A stretch of 64,000 bases of DNA. It comes from Nocardioides sp. (GTDB lineage Bacteria > Actinomycetota > Actinomycetes > Propionibacteriales > Nocardioidaceae). The notes beneath the pieces are model-generated. The model was not told where the DNA came from, did not search any database, and was given only the letters and a program-made list of their open reading frames with translations. Shown one piece after another: positions 26,485 to 36,677 of the stretch; within the stretch, counting starts at the first letter, position 1, and each line of letters begins with the position of its first letter. The stretch is from NCBI GenBank assembly GCA_020636915.1, contig JACJWV010000020.1, positions 9,417-73,416 of the forward strand, given 5' to 3'. The translations under genes and the position numbers were made by a program.

Positions 26485-26491
26485 CACGCCC

Positions 26492-27688
26492 GTGCCCGAA
26501 CGCCTCTCGCTCGCCCAGGCCCGCCGGGTGGCGCTGGCCGCCCAGGGTTTCCTCGACAAGCCCCACAGCGCCCCCACGATGCGCACCCTGATGCGCACCG
26601 TCGAGCGCACCGGTGTGCTGCAGGTCGACTCGGTGAACGTCCTCCAGCGCGCCCACTTCATGCCGCTCTACTCCCGCATGGGCCCCTACGACGTCGAGCT
26701 GCTGCGCCGCGCGTCGGAGCGGAGGCCGCGGCGGGTCGTGGAGTACTGGGCGCACGTGCAGGCGTTCATGCCCGTGGAGCTGTGGCCGGTGATGCGGCAC
26801 CGGATGGCGTCGTACCGCGCGAAGCGCGGGAAGTGGGGCTTCGTCGCCGACGACCACGAGCTCGAGCGCAACCTGTTGGCCGAGATCCGAGACCGCGGCG
26901 CCTCGACGGCACGCGACCTGGACGACGGGCTGCCGCGCGCCAAGGACAACTGGGGCTGGAACTGGTCCGAGACCCGCAAGACGCTCGACTACCTCTACCT
27001 GACCGGCGAGGTCGCGATCGCGGGCCGCAACGGCCAGTTCGAGATCCGCTACGACCTGCCCGAGCGGGTCCTGCCCGCCGACGTGCTCGCGCAGCCCACG
27101 CCGACGCTCGCCGACGCCAACCGCGAGCTGGTCCGGCGCGCCGCGCGCTCGCACGGCGTCGCGACCGTGCAGGACCTCCGCGACTACTACCGGATGCCGG
27201 TCGCCGACACCGCGACCGCCGTCGCCGAGCTGGTCGAGGACGGCGAGCTCGTTCCGGTCACGGTCGACGGCTGGCGGCGCCCGGCCTACCTCCACCGCGA
27301 CGCTCGGCTCCCGCGTCGCGTCGCAGCGCGGGCGTTGCTCAGCCCGTTCGACCCGGTGGTGTGGGAGCGGGCTCGCACCGAGGCGCTGTTCGACTTCCAC
27401 TACCGGATCGAGATCTACGTGCCGGCCGAGAAGCGGGTCCACGGCTACTACGTGCTGCCGTTCCTGCTCGGCGACCGGATCGTCGCGCGGGTCGACCTCA
27501 AGGCCGATCGGCAGTTCGACCTCGGCGCGGGGCGCCTCGTGGTCCGGTCCGCGTACGCCGAGCACCACGCTCCGCCCGAGACGGCCGAGGAGCTCTCGGC
27601 CGAGCTGCGCCGGCTCGCCGACTGGCTCGGGCTCGCGTCCATCACGGTCGAGCCGCGCGGGGACCTGGCTGCCCTGCTCCGTTGCTGA
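26492..27688 (+). CDS. YcaQ/AlkX-family winged-helix DNA glycosylase
   Basis: A 398-residue HTH_42 (YcaQ) protein. The family unhooks interstrand crosslinks and removes bulky alkylated bases. The catalytic QxD motif is present as Gln44-Val-Asp46 in LQVDSVNV. Other family segments are ERRPRRVVEYWAHVQAFMP, NWGWNWSETRKTLDYLYLTG, LLSPFDPVVWERARTEALFD and YYVLPFLLGDRIVARVDLKA. GTG 26492 is chosen from the leaderless-type box; a longer frame extends into the repeat region but is not supported. Its 3' end overlaps the convergent glycosyltransferase gene by 47 nt. Cytosolic DNA repair. Confidence 0.9.
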   Translation: MPERLSLAQARRVALAAQGFLDKPHSAPTMRTLMRTVERTGVLQVDSVNVLQRAHFMPLYSRMGPYDVELLRRASERRPRRVVEYWAHVQAFMPVELWPVMRHRMASYRAKRGKWGFVADDHELERNLLAEIRDRGASTARDLDDGLPRAKDNWGWNWSETRKTLDYLYLTGEVAIAGRNGQFEIRYDLPERVLPADVLAQPTPTLADANRELVRRAARSHGVATVQDLRDYYRMPVADTATAVAELVEDGELVPVTVDGWRRPAYLHRDARLPRRVAARALLSPFDPVVWERARTEALFDFHYRIEIYVPAEKRVHGYYVLPFLLGDRIVARVDLKADRQFDLGAGRLVVRSAYAEHHAPPETAEELSAELRRLADWLGLASITVEPRGDLAALLRC

Positions 27689-28745
27689 CCAGCGCCTCGA
27701 GCGCGTCGGCGCCGTCGCGGACCGCGTCGGTCGACCGGATCGCGGCGCCCAGGCGTGCCGCCGCCGCACGGTGCGGTCCGTCGGCGACCAGCGCCACCAG
27801 GGCATCCCTGATCTCGTCGACCGATGCGCGGCGCCCGATCATCCGGCCGGCGCCGGCCGCCACGACCGACCGGCCCACGGCGGGCTGGTCGGTGAGCCTG
27901 TCCATCGGTACGACGAGCAGCGGCACGTCGTGCGCCAGGCCGGTCATCGTCGAGCCGTGACCACCGTGCGTGACCAGCAGCGTCGCGGCGGGGAGGACGT
28001 CCGCGTGCGACAGCCAGCGGTGCACCTCCACGCCGGGCCGGCTGCGGATCGCGCCCGGGTCGATCGCCGGGCCCGTCGAGACCAGCACCCGGGCGTCGAT
28101 GCCCTCGGTCGCGTCGACGAGCCGCTGCAGCATCTCCGCCATGCCGGGGAAGCCGAACGTGCTGAGGCTGAGCACGACGACAGGCTCGGCGTCGTCGCGG
28201 CGGGGGCTCCACGGCGTGACCGGGCCGACCTGGCGCACGTTGGTCCCGGAGACCGGGTCGAGGTCGGCGAGGGTGGCGACCAGCCGGAGCGCGGCCGCGT
28301 CCAGCGCGCGGCGGGGCGCCAGCCGGCGCAGCCGCAGGTTGAGGCCCATCGGGCCGCCGAGGATGCCGCGTCGGTACGCCGCGTCGTACATGTGCTCGAG
28401 CACGGCGTAGGTCAGCCCGGCCCGGCGGGCGGCGTCCATCGCCCCGAACATCAGGCTGTCGACGACGACCAGGTCGGCGGGCTCGGCGGCGACCGCGTCG
28501 AGCAGGTCCCGTCCCATCCCGCGGTCGCCGAAGACCGACATCATCGTGAGCGGGGAGTAGCGCTCGAGGGGGCGAGCGTGCCGCGGCCGCACGAAGCGCA
28601 GGCCCTCGGCGGCCATGGCCTCCTCCTGCGGCGCGTGGCCCAGGACGCGGACGTCGTGGCCGCGGCGGACCAGCTCGTGGGCGAGTGCGGTGGCCGGCGG
28701 CACGTTGCCACCGCCGTCCCAGGTGACGAAGAGGATGTTGGACAT
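27642..28745 (-). CDS. GT1 (UGT/MGT-like) glycosyltransferase
   Basis: A 367-residue GT-B glycosyltransferase similar to the UGT/macrolide-glycosyltransferase group. The N-terminus NILFVTWDGGGNVPPATALA is the acceptor domain start. The donor-binding signature is RWLSHADVLPAATLLVTHGG, followed by GHGSTMTGLAHDVPLLVVPM, DQPAVGRSVVAAGAG. Such enzymes often glycosylate hydrophobic natural products, including antibiotics. It lies 12 nt downstream of a TetR gene on the same strand, so the pair is probably an operon controlled by that repressor. The substrate is unknown. Its end overlaps ycaQ. Confidence 0.88.
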   Translation of the reverse strand: MSNILFVTWDGGGNVPPATALAHELVRRGHDVRVLGHAPQEEAMAAEGLRFVRPRHARPLERYSPLTMMSVFGDRGMGRDLLDAVAAEPADLVVVDSLMFGAMDAARRAGLTYAVLEHMYDAAYRRGILGGPMGLNLRLRRLAPRRALDAAALRLVATLADLDPVSGTNVRQVGPVTPWSPRRDDAEPVVVLSLSTFGFPGMAEMLQRLVDATEGIDARVLVSTGPAIDPGAIRSRPGVEVHRWLSHADVLPAATLLVTHGGHGSTMTGLAHDVPLLVVPMDRLTDQPAVGRSVVAAGAGRMIGRRASVDEIRDALVALVADGPHRAAAARLGAAIRSTDAVRDGADALEALVSNGAGQPGPRAARP

Positions 28746-28757
28746 GGGTGTCTCCGC

Positions 28758-29345
28758 TCAGGGTGCGTGGGGGAGGAGGGCGCGGACGAGCTGGTTCATC
28801 CGCGCCTCGGTGCGGGTACGGCTCAGGCCGCGGTCGCGGCGCAGCTGCTTCCAGGTGTAGACGTCGGTGGCGACGGCGAGCAGGTCGACCAGGCTCTCGC
28901 GGCTTTCCTGGTCTTCGGGGAGGTAGGGCCCGAACGCGTCGGTGACCCAGGTCCGGTGCAGGGCACGGCCACCGGTGGTGATCGCGCGGATGGCCTCGTC
29001 GGTGCGTTCCTGGGCGAGCATGAGCACGACGCCGTCTCCGCGCTCCTCGTAGTGGTCCACGACGGTCCGGACGGCAGCGTCGACGTCGCCGACCGGCGTG
29101 CGGCGCTCCTCCTCGACCCGCGCCTGGGCGTGCTGGCGAGCCGCCTCGATCAGGCCGGCTCGGTTGCCGAAGCGGCGCAGCACGGTCTGCACGCTGACCC
29201 CGGCCTCGGTGGCGATGTCGTCGAGCAGGATGTCGGCGAGCAGCTTGGAGTCGGCGAGGGAGACGGCGGCGTCGAGGATGCGCATCCGGGTGCGCTCCGC
29301 GGCCTCGGCCCGGGTCGTCATGGTGTAGCGGCGCGTGGTTTTCAT
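28758..29345 (-). CDS. TetR-family transcriptional regulator
   Basis: A 195-residue TetR protein. The N-terminal helix-turn-helix is RTRMRILDAAVSLADSKLLA, then LDDIATEAGVSVQTVLRRFG; the C-terminal half is a ligand-binding domain with few conserved features. ATG 29345 gives MKTTRRYTMTTRAEAAERTR; an upstream ATG would add 9 residues and reach into the operator-like DNA. It is the first gene of a two-gene operon with the glycosyltransferase and is divergent from secA. An AT-rich palindromic region immediately upstream (29357-29395) is a likely autoregulatory operator. Confidence 0.9.
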   Translation of the reverse strand: MKTTRRYTMTTRAEAAERTRMRILDAAVSLADSKLLADILLDDIATEAGVSVQTVLRRFGNRAGLIEAARQHAQARVEEERRTPVGDVDAAVRTVVDHYEERGDGVVLMLAQERTDEAIRAITTGGRALHRTWVTDAFGPYLPEDQESRESLVDLLAVATDVYTWKQLRRDRGLSRTRTEARMNQLVRALLPHAP

Positions 29346-29356
29346 GGCAAGAGCAG

Positions 29357-29395
29357 TTGACACCAATTCCACTATTCATGTCAATGGTGATTGAC
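29357..29395. promoter_or_regulatory. Putative TetR operator/promoter region
   Basis: It contains the perfect palindrome GTCAAT-GGTG-ATTGAC (29380-29395) and an inverted TTGACA...TGTCAA pair (29357-29362 and 29379-29384 with one base shared). This is unusually AT-rich for the window. On the minus strand TTGACA-like elements would also serve as -35 boxes for the tetR promoter. Confidence 0.5.
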
Positions 29396-29482
29396 GCGAA
29401 GTTCTGGCGGTGCTCACGGTTAGGGCGCGCTTCGCGCGCTCGGTAGAGTGGCGCCGCCAACGATTTCAGGGAGTCCGACTCA

Positions 29483-32302
<2,820 letters not shown>

Positions 32303-32317
32303 GCACGCTCAGCACGG

Positions 32318-32346
32318 ACGGCGGCGACCACACCGGTCGCCGCCGT
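32318..32346 (+). terminator. Terminator hairpin after secA
   Basis: ACGGCGGCGACC and GGTCGCCGCCGT form a 12-bp stem with a 5-nt loop 15 nt past the secA stop, followed by TCGTCGTTCCCG, weakly T-containing. Confidence 0.65.
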
Positions 32347-32395
32347 TCGTCGTTCCCGTGCGTAACCGTCATCGGTGTCGCGCCGTTCAGGAGGC

Positions 32396-34567
32396 ATGAG
32401 ACGCGTCCTGACCGCCGTCGCGGGGGCGGCACTGCTGAGCCTGGTCGCCGCAGGCGTGGCGCCCGCGCTGCCCGCCGCCCGGGCGGCCGACCCGTGCGCG
32501 GCCTGGATGGATCCGCAGGACACCGCGGACCACCGGGCGGACGCGCTGGTCTCGGCGATGACGCTGGACCAGGAGCTCGGGATGCTGACGTTCAGCGACC
32601 CGCCGTGGTTCGCCTTCTACGGCACCGCCGGTCACGTGGACGGCATCGCGGAGCTGTGCGTCCCGGACCTGGTGCTCAGCGACGCCGGGTCCGGGGTGGC
32701 GGGCCTCCAGGTCGCGACCACCGTCTTCCCCTCGGGCGTCGCGCAGGCGGCGACGTGGGACCCGGCCACGCAGCGCCGGCTCGGGCGCGCGATCGGCGCG
32801 GAGGCGTACGCCAAGGGCATCAACGTCATGCTCGGCCCGGGCATGAACATCGCGCGGACGCCGTACAACGGCCGCAACTTCGAGTACCTCGGTGAGGACC
32901 CGTACCTCGCCGCGAGCTCGGCCACCGCGTTCATCCGGGGGATCCAGGACAACCCGGTGCTGGCGAGCGCCAAGCACTTCGCGTTCAACGACCAGGAGAC
33001 CGACCGGATGACGGTCGACGTCCACGTCGACGAGCGGACCCGGCGCGAGATCTACCTGCCGCCGTTCGAAGCGGCGGTGAAGCGGGGGGACGTCGGCTCG
33101 GTGATGTGCTCCTACAACCGGGTCGGCGGCGCCTACGCCTGCGAGAACCGGCGGCTGCTCACCGGCTACCTGCGCCACGACTGGGGCTTCGACGGCTTCG
33201 TCGAGTCCGACTGGGGCGCAACCCACTCGACCGGCCCGACGGCGATGGCGGGCATGGACCTGGAGATGCACGCCTCGCCCGTGCCGCAGCGCTACTTCTC
33301 GGCGGACAACCTGCGGGCCGCGCTCGCCGACGGCTCGCTGACCCGGCGGCGGGTCGACGAGATGGTCCGCAACGTGGTGCGCCCGATGTTCGAGCACGGG
33401 CTGTTCGACCACCCGGTCGAGTCCGGGGTGGCGCCGTACCTGAGCGACGTGTCGACGCCCCACACGGCGCTGGCCCGGCGGGTCGCGGCCGAGAGCACGG
33501 TGCTGCTGAAGAACCGCGACGACCTGCTGCCCCTCGAGCAGGACGGCGGTCGCACGATCGCCGTGATCGGCTGGGCGGCCAACCCGGTCGGCGCCACCGG
33601 ATCCACGTCGGGCGGCGGCTCGTCGCACGGCTCCGGCATCGACCGGCTGGTCTCGCCGCTCGAGGGCATCGGCTCCGCCGCGCTCGCCCACGGCGACCGG
33701 GTGGTGTACGTCGAGGGGTCGAGCACCGCCGACGCCCGGGCAGCTGCCGTCGCCGCCGACGAGGTGGTCGTGGTCGCGACCGACGGGTCCACCGAGGGCA
33801 GCGACCGCTCCGACCTGGGGCTCCGGCCGCAGGTGTGCGTGAGCGTGGGCTGCTCAGCCACCCCGAGCAACCAGGAGGCGATGATCGCGGCCGCCGCCGC
33901 CGCCAACCCGCGCACCGTGGTCGTCCTCGACGTGGGCGGACCGGTGCGGATGCCCTGGCTGTCGGACGCGGGGGCGGTGCTGGTGCCGTGGTACGGCGGG
34001 CTCCAGCACGGCAACGCCCTCGCCGACGTGCTGTACGGCGACGCCGAGCCCGGTGGACGGCTGCCCCAGACCTTCCCGAGGTCGGAGCAGCAGGTGCGGT
34101 TCGACCCGGCCGCCTACCCCGGTGTCGACGGCCAGGAAACCTACGACGAGGGTCTGCTCGTCGGCTACCGCGGCTACGACGCACGTGGCGTCCGCCCGCT
34201 CTTCCCCTTCGGCTTCGGCTTGGGCTACACGACGTTCGCGTTCCGCGACCTCACGGTGCGGCGGGCCGGCGCGGGCGCCGACGTCAGCCTCACGGTGCGC
34301 AACACCGGCCGCCGGCCCGGCGCGGCGGTGCCGCAGGTCTACGTCTCGTTCCCCGACTCGACCGGTGAGCCGCCGAAGCGGCTCGAGGGCTTCGAGACGG
34401 TCCGGCTCGCGCCCGGCGCGAGCCGGCGGGTGACGATCCACCTCGACCGACGCTCGTTCGCGCACTGGGACCACGGTTGGCGGATCGACCCGGGCTCCTA
34501 CGGCATCGCGGTCGGCCGGTCGTCGCGGGACCTGCCGCTGCACGTCCGCGTCCGGATGGGTGCCTGA
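32396..34567 (+). CDS. Secreted GH3 beta-glucosidase-like glycoside hydrolase
   Basis: A 723-residue protein with a signal peptide (MRRVLTAVAGAALLSLVAAG, cleavage probably after ARA near 31). The GH3 N-terminal barrel includes PSGVAQAATWDP, GRNFEYLGEDPYLA, AKHFAFNDQETDR and the nucleophile motif GFVESDWGA with Asp272. The GH3 C-terminal domain has ESTVLLKNRDDLLPLE and AVIGWAANPVGATGSTSGGG. A fibronectin-III-like domain occupies about 640-715. The family removes terminal beta-linked sugars, usually glucose. ATG 32396 has AGGAGG only 1 nt upstream; GTG 32375 is an alternative without a ribosome-binding site. Preceded by the secA terminator, so it is a separate transcript. Confidence 0.9.
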   Translation: MRRVLTAVAGAALLSLVAAGVAPALPAARAADPCAAWMDPQDTADHRADALVSAMTLDQELGMLTFSDPPWFAFYGTAGHVDGIAELCVPDLVLSDAGSGVAGLQVATTVFPSGVAQAATWDPATQRRLGRAIGAEAYAKGINVMLGPGMNIARTPYNGRNFEYLGEDPYLAASSATAFIRGIQDNPVLASAKHFAFNDQETDRMTVDVHVDERTRREIYLPPFEAAVKRGDVGSVMCSYNRVGGAYACENRRLLTGYLRHDWGFDGFVESDWGATHSTGPTAMAGMDLEMHASPVPQRYFSADNLRAALADGSLTRRRVDEMVRNVVRPMFEHGLFDHPVESGVAPYLSDVSTPHTALARRVAAESTVLLKNRDDLLPLEQDGGRTIAVIGWAANPVGATGSTSGGGSSHGSGIDRLVSPLEGIGSAALAHGDRVVYVEGSSTADARAAAVAADEVVVVATDGSTEGSDRSDLGLRPQVCVSVGCSATPSNQEAMIAAAAAANPRTVVVLDVGGPVRMPWLSDAGAVLVPWYGGLQHGNALADVLYGDAEPGGRLPQTFPRSEQQVRFDPAAYPGVDGQETYDEGLLVGYRGYDARGVRPLFPFGFGLGYTTFAFRDLTVRRAGAGADVSLTVRNTGRRPGAAVPQVYVSFPDSTGEPPKRLEGFETVRLAPGASRRVTIHLDRRSFAHWDHGWRIDPGSYGIAVGRSSRDLPLHVRVRMGA

Positions 34568-34572
34568 GAAGG

Positions 34573-35088
34573 TCAAGCGAACTCCAGGGCGGTGCAGCAC
34601 CACCGCTGGTCCGGCGTGCGCACGAACCGGGCGGCGACGGCGCGGGACCGCTCGCCGTACCGCACGTGCGCGCTGACCTCGACCCGGTCGCGGGCGAGGA
34701 AGCAGGTGTGCACGCCGACCACCCGCGGGCGCACCGGCTGCACGCGCCCGTGGCCGGGGAGGTGGTGACCCGCGCGCCCGACCAGCTGGGCGCGGCGGTC
34801 GAGGTCCTGGTAGACCTCGCGCGAGCTCCAGCGCAGCAGCTGGCTGACCGGCCGGTCCCCACCGACGATCTCGACCGCCGCCTGCACGTAGCGCCCGGCC
34901 CACTGCTCGAGGCCGTGGCGCAGCGGCGCCTCGATGGCGGTCACGTCGGCCACCGGTCGCCCGTGCGCGACCACGGTCGGCTCCGGCGGGTGGACCCGCG
35001 GCTGGAGGTCGAGGGCGAGGGTGCCCTGCACGCTCGCCACCGGGGCGGGCCCGAACGTGACGACGTTGTCGAGGTCGTGCCGGCTCAT
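34573..35088 (-). CDS. Rv3235-family protein
   Basis: A 171-residue protein resembling the Rv3235 family (DUF6459). The conserved part runs from EQWAGRYVQAAVEIVGGDRP through LRWSSREVYQDLDRRAQLVG to VVGVHTCFLARDRVEVSAHV and ends WCCTALEFA. The first ~50 residues are low-complexity. No catalytic motif is apparent. Its ATG overlaps the stop of the LysM gene (ATGA), so the two are coupled, and in mycobacteria this family also lies near secA. Probably cytosolic. The 3' end is 5 nt from the convergent GH3 gene. Confidence 0.82.
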   Translation of the reverse strand: MSRHDLDNVVTFGPAPVASVQGTLALDLQPRVHPPEPTVVAHGRPVADVTAIEAPLRHGLEQWAGRYVQAAVEIVGGDRPVSQLLRWSSREVYQDLDRRAQLVGRAGHHLPGHGRVQPVRPRVVGVHTCFLARDRVEVSAHVRYGERSRAVAARFVRTPDQRWCCTALEFA

Positions 35089-35702
35089 CGGGTCTCCTTC
35101 GCGGGGGCGGGGATCCGCAGCCGCTCGGCGGGGCGGATCAGGTCGGGGTCGGCGCCGACGACCGACCGGTTGGCCGCGTAGAGCTCGGTCCACCGGTTGC
35201 CGTCGCCGAGGTGCTCCTCGGCGAGCTCCCACAGGGAGTCGCCGGGCTGCACGGTCGCCGCGCGGGCGGGCGCCGAACCTCCCCGGCGGACCTGCGCACC
35301 ACCGTGCGGGCGGTCGGGGAGGGGGAGGCCGGCGATCGCGGAGGCCACCACGGCGGCCGCCTTCTGCGGCCCGTCGTGACGACCCGGCGCGGCGCCGGCC
35401 GGTGCGGCGAGCCCGGCGACCATCGCCACCCCGCAGGCGGCCAGCAGCGCCCGTCGTACCGGCCCCGGCACGCCCACGAACCGCGTCCCGCCGCCCGCAG
35501 CGGCCTCGACGCTCACCGCCACGCCCACGACGCCCAGCCAGGTGGCCGCCGCGGCCGCGACGACCGCGCAGATCCGCACCAGGGCGCCGTCGAGCCCGGG
35601 TGCCGGGGCGAGCGCGGCCGGGAGCAGCCAGGCGACCAGGGCGACGCTTGCGCCGGCGGCGGTGCCGCCGACGGCGAGACAGCGGTGGAGCGGAGCTGGC
35701 AT
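35085..35702 (-). CDS. LysM-domain membrane protein
   Basis: A 205-residue protein with two or three hydrophobic segments (about 8-32, 42-66 and 82-100), an Ala/Gly/Pro-rich linker and a C-terminal LysM domain at about 150-198. That domain begins ATVQPGDSLWELAEEHLGDG and continues NRWTELYAANRSV to LRIPAP. LysM domains bind peptidoglycan or chitin-like glycans, so this would be a wall-tethered membrane protein. ATG 35702 is chosen; a TTG at 35714 would add four residues. The next gene overlaps it (ATGA). Confidence 0.85.
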   Translation of the reverse strand: MPAPLHRCLAVGGTAAGASVALVAWLLPAALAPAPGLDGALVRICAVVAAAAATWLGVVGVAVSVEAAAGGGTRFVGVPGPVRRALLAACGVAMVAGLAAPAGAAPGRHDGPQKAAAVVASAIAGLPLPDRPHGGAQVRRGGSAPARAATVQPGDSLWELAEEHLGDGNRWTELYAANRSVVGADPDLIRPAERLRIPAPAKETR

Positions 35703-35721
35703 CCCGAGAGCCAATCTGTGC

Positions 35722-35736
35722 GTTTGCGTATGTTTG
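35722..35736 (-). promoter_or_regulatory. Helically phased direct repeats upstream of the LysM gene
   Basis: GTTTG occurs at 35722-35726 and 35732-35736, exactly 10 bp apart, in a locally AT-rich stretch (CAAAC on the coding strand of the LysM gene). Phased direct repeats of this kind are bound by BldC-like MerR-family regulators; a role here is inferred only. Confidence 0.35.
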
Positions 35737-35921
35737 TTTCAGGATGCGCGTGTCTTCGTGCGTCGTCAATCGCTCGTCCACAGGCTGTGGGGCCGGTGGA
35801 GCGGCCCTGCCTGAGCGGTCGCCACACTCACCCGGTCCGGGTGGTGTGAGCGGCCGACCGCCCCGCGACACTGCTGACTGGCCTCCGTGAGCGAGCCGGA
35901 GGGAGCCGGGGGAGGAGGGTC

Positions 35922-36677
35922 ATGACGCAGCGCGGTGGGGACGTCGACGAGGACCGTCCGCCGGCCCGGCAGGCGCGCTGGCTGACCCCCGTCCGGCTCA
36001 ACGGCCTGGTCGCGACGCTGTTCGTCATCGGTTCGTCGTGCTTCGTGCTGGGGTCGGTCCCGGCCTACCTGGACGCAGTGGGGACGACGGTGGACGGCGT
36101 GACCTACTTCGTCGGCTCGATCTTCTTCACCTCGGCCTCCCTGGGGCAGCTCCTCCAGGCGCAGACGCCGGAGATGACCGGGGTCGACGAGCAGGGGCAG
36201 CACCGACGCACCCGGGTCCGGTGGTTCGCCTGGCTGCCCCACGACCGGAACTGGCTCGCCGCGGCCTCGCAGTTCCCGGGCACGGTCTTCTTCAACGTGA
36301 GCACGTTCGCCGCGCTGGCCGACTACGCCAGCTTCCAGGACGAGGACCAGCAGGTCTGGCGACCCGACTTCTTCGGTTCCACCCTCTTCCTCGTCGCCAG
36401 CTTCTTCGCCCTGCTCGCCCTCGAGCAGCGCGGGCTGCGGCGCCAGCTGCGGACGCTCCCCGGCCAGATCGCCTGGCTCAACATGCTGGGGTCGGTGTTC
36501 TTCATGGTGTCGGCGTTCGCTGCCTTCGTGCTGCCCAGCGGACAGCTGGTCGACGACGCGCTCGCCGTGGGGGGCACGCTGTTCGGTGCCGTGTGCTTCC
36601 TCGTCGGCGCCGCCCTGATGTTCCCCGCCTGGCGCCACGAGGTGCGGGCGGCCACCCCCGCAGGAGGACATGGATGA
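35922..36677 (+). CDS. YrhK-domain membrane protein
   Basis: A 251-residue membrane protein with five or six hydrophobic helices (about 29-49, 60-80, 112-130, 145-165, 186-206 and 212-232). It carries two YrhK-like segments (NGLVATLFVIGSSCFVLGSV and NMLGSVFFMVSAFAAFVLPS). The family has no known function. ATG 35922 follows GGAGGAGGGTC. The stop overlaps the start of the DUF2252 gene (ATGA), so a membrane protein is translationally coupled to a kinase-fold protein. Confidence 0.8.
   Translation: MTQRGGDVDEDRPPARQARWLTPVRLNGLVATLFVIGSSCFVLGSVPAYLDAVGTTVDGVTYFVGSIFFTSASLGQLLQAQTPEMTGVDEQGQHRRTRVRWFAWLPHDRNWLAAASQFPGTVFFNVSTFAALADYASFQDEDQQVWRPDFFGSTLFLVASFFALLALEQRGLRRQLRTLPGQIAWLNMLGSVFFMVSAFAAFVLPSGQLVDDALAVGGTLFGAVCFLVGAALMFPAWRHEVRAATPAGGHG

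Larger units (their letters stand above)
25916..26491. other. 576-nt non-coding region rich in inverted repeats
   Basis: No credible gene lies here; open frames on both strands lack family similarity and start signals. It holds a bulged inverted repeat (26020-26115), a perfect 23-bp-arm palindrome (26238-26291), and an inverted pair GCAGGTGTCG / CGACACCTGC at about 26294 and 26351. The -10-like box of ycaQ is at its end (26479-26484). The region lies in the otherwise conserved hpf-regulator-secA order, suggesting an insertion point. Confidence 0.6.

Noticed and set aside
25916..26491. Small protein genes in the ycaQ upstream gap
   Set aside because: Several open frames exist on both strands, but all cross the inverted repeats, lack ribosome-binding sites and show no codon bias or similarity.
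27642..29395. Insertion sequence or prophage remnant around the tetR-glycosyltransferase pair
   Set aside because: No transposase, integrase, terminal inverted repeats or target duplication was found; only gene order hints at insertion.
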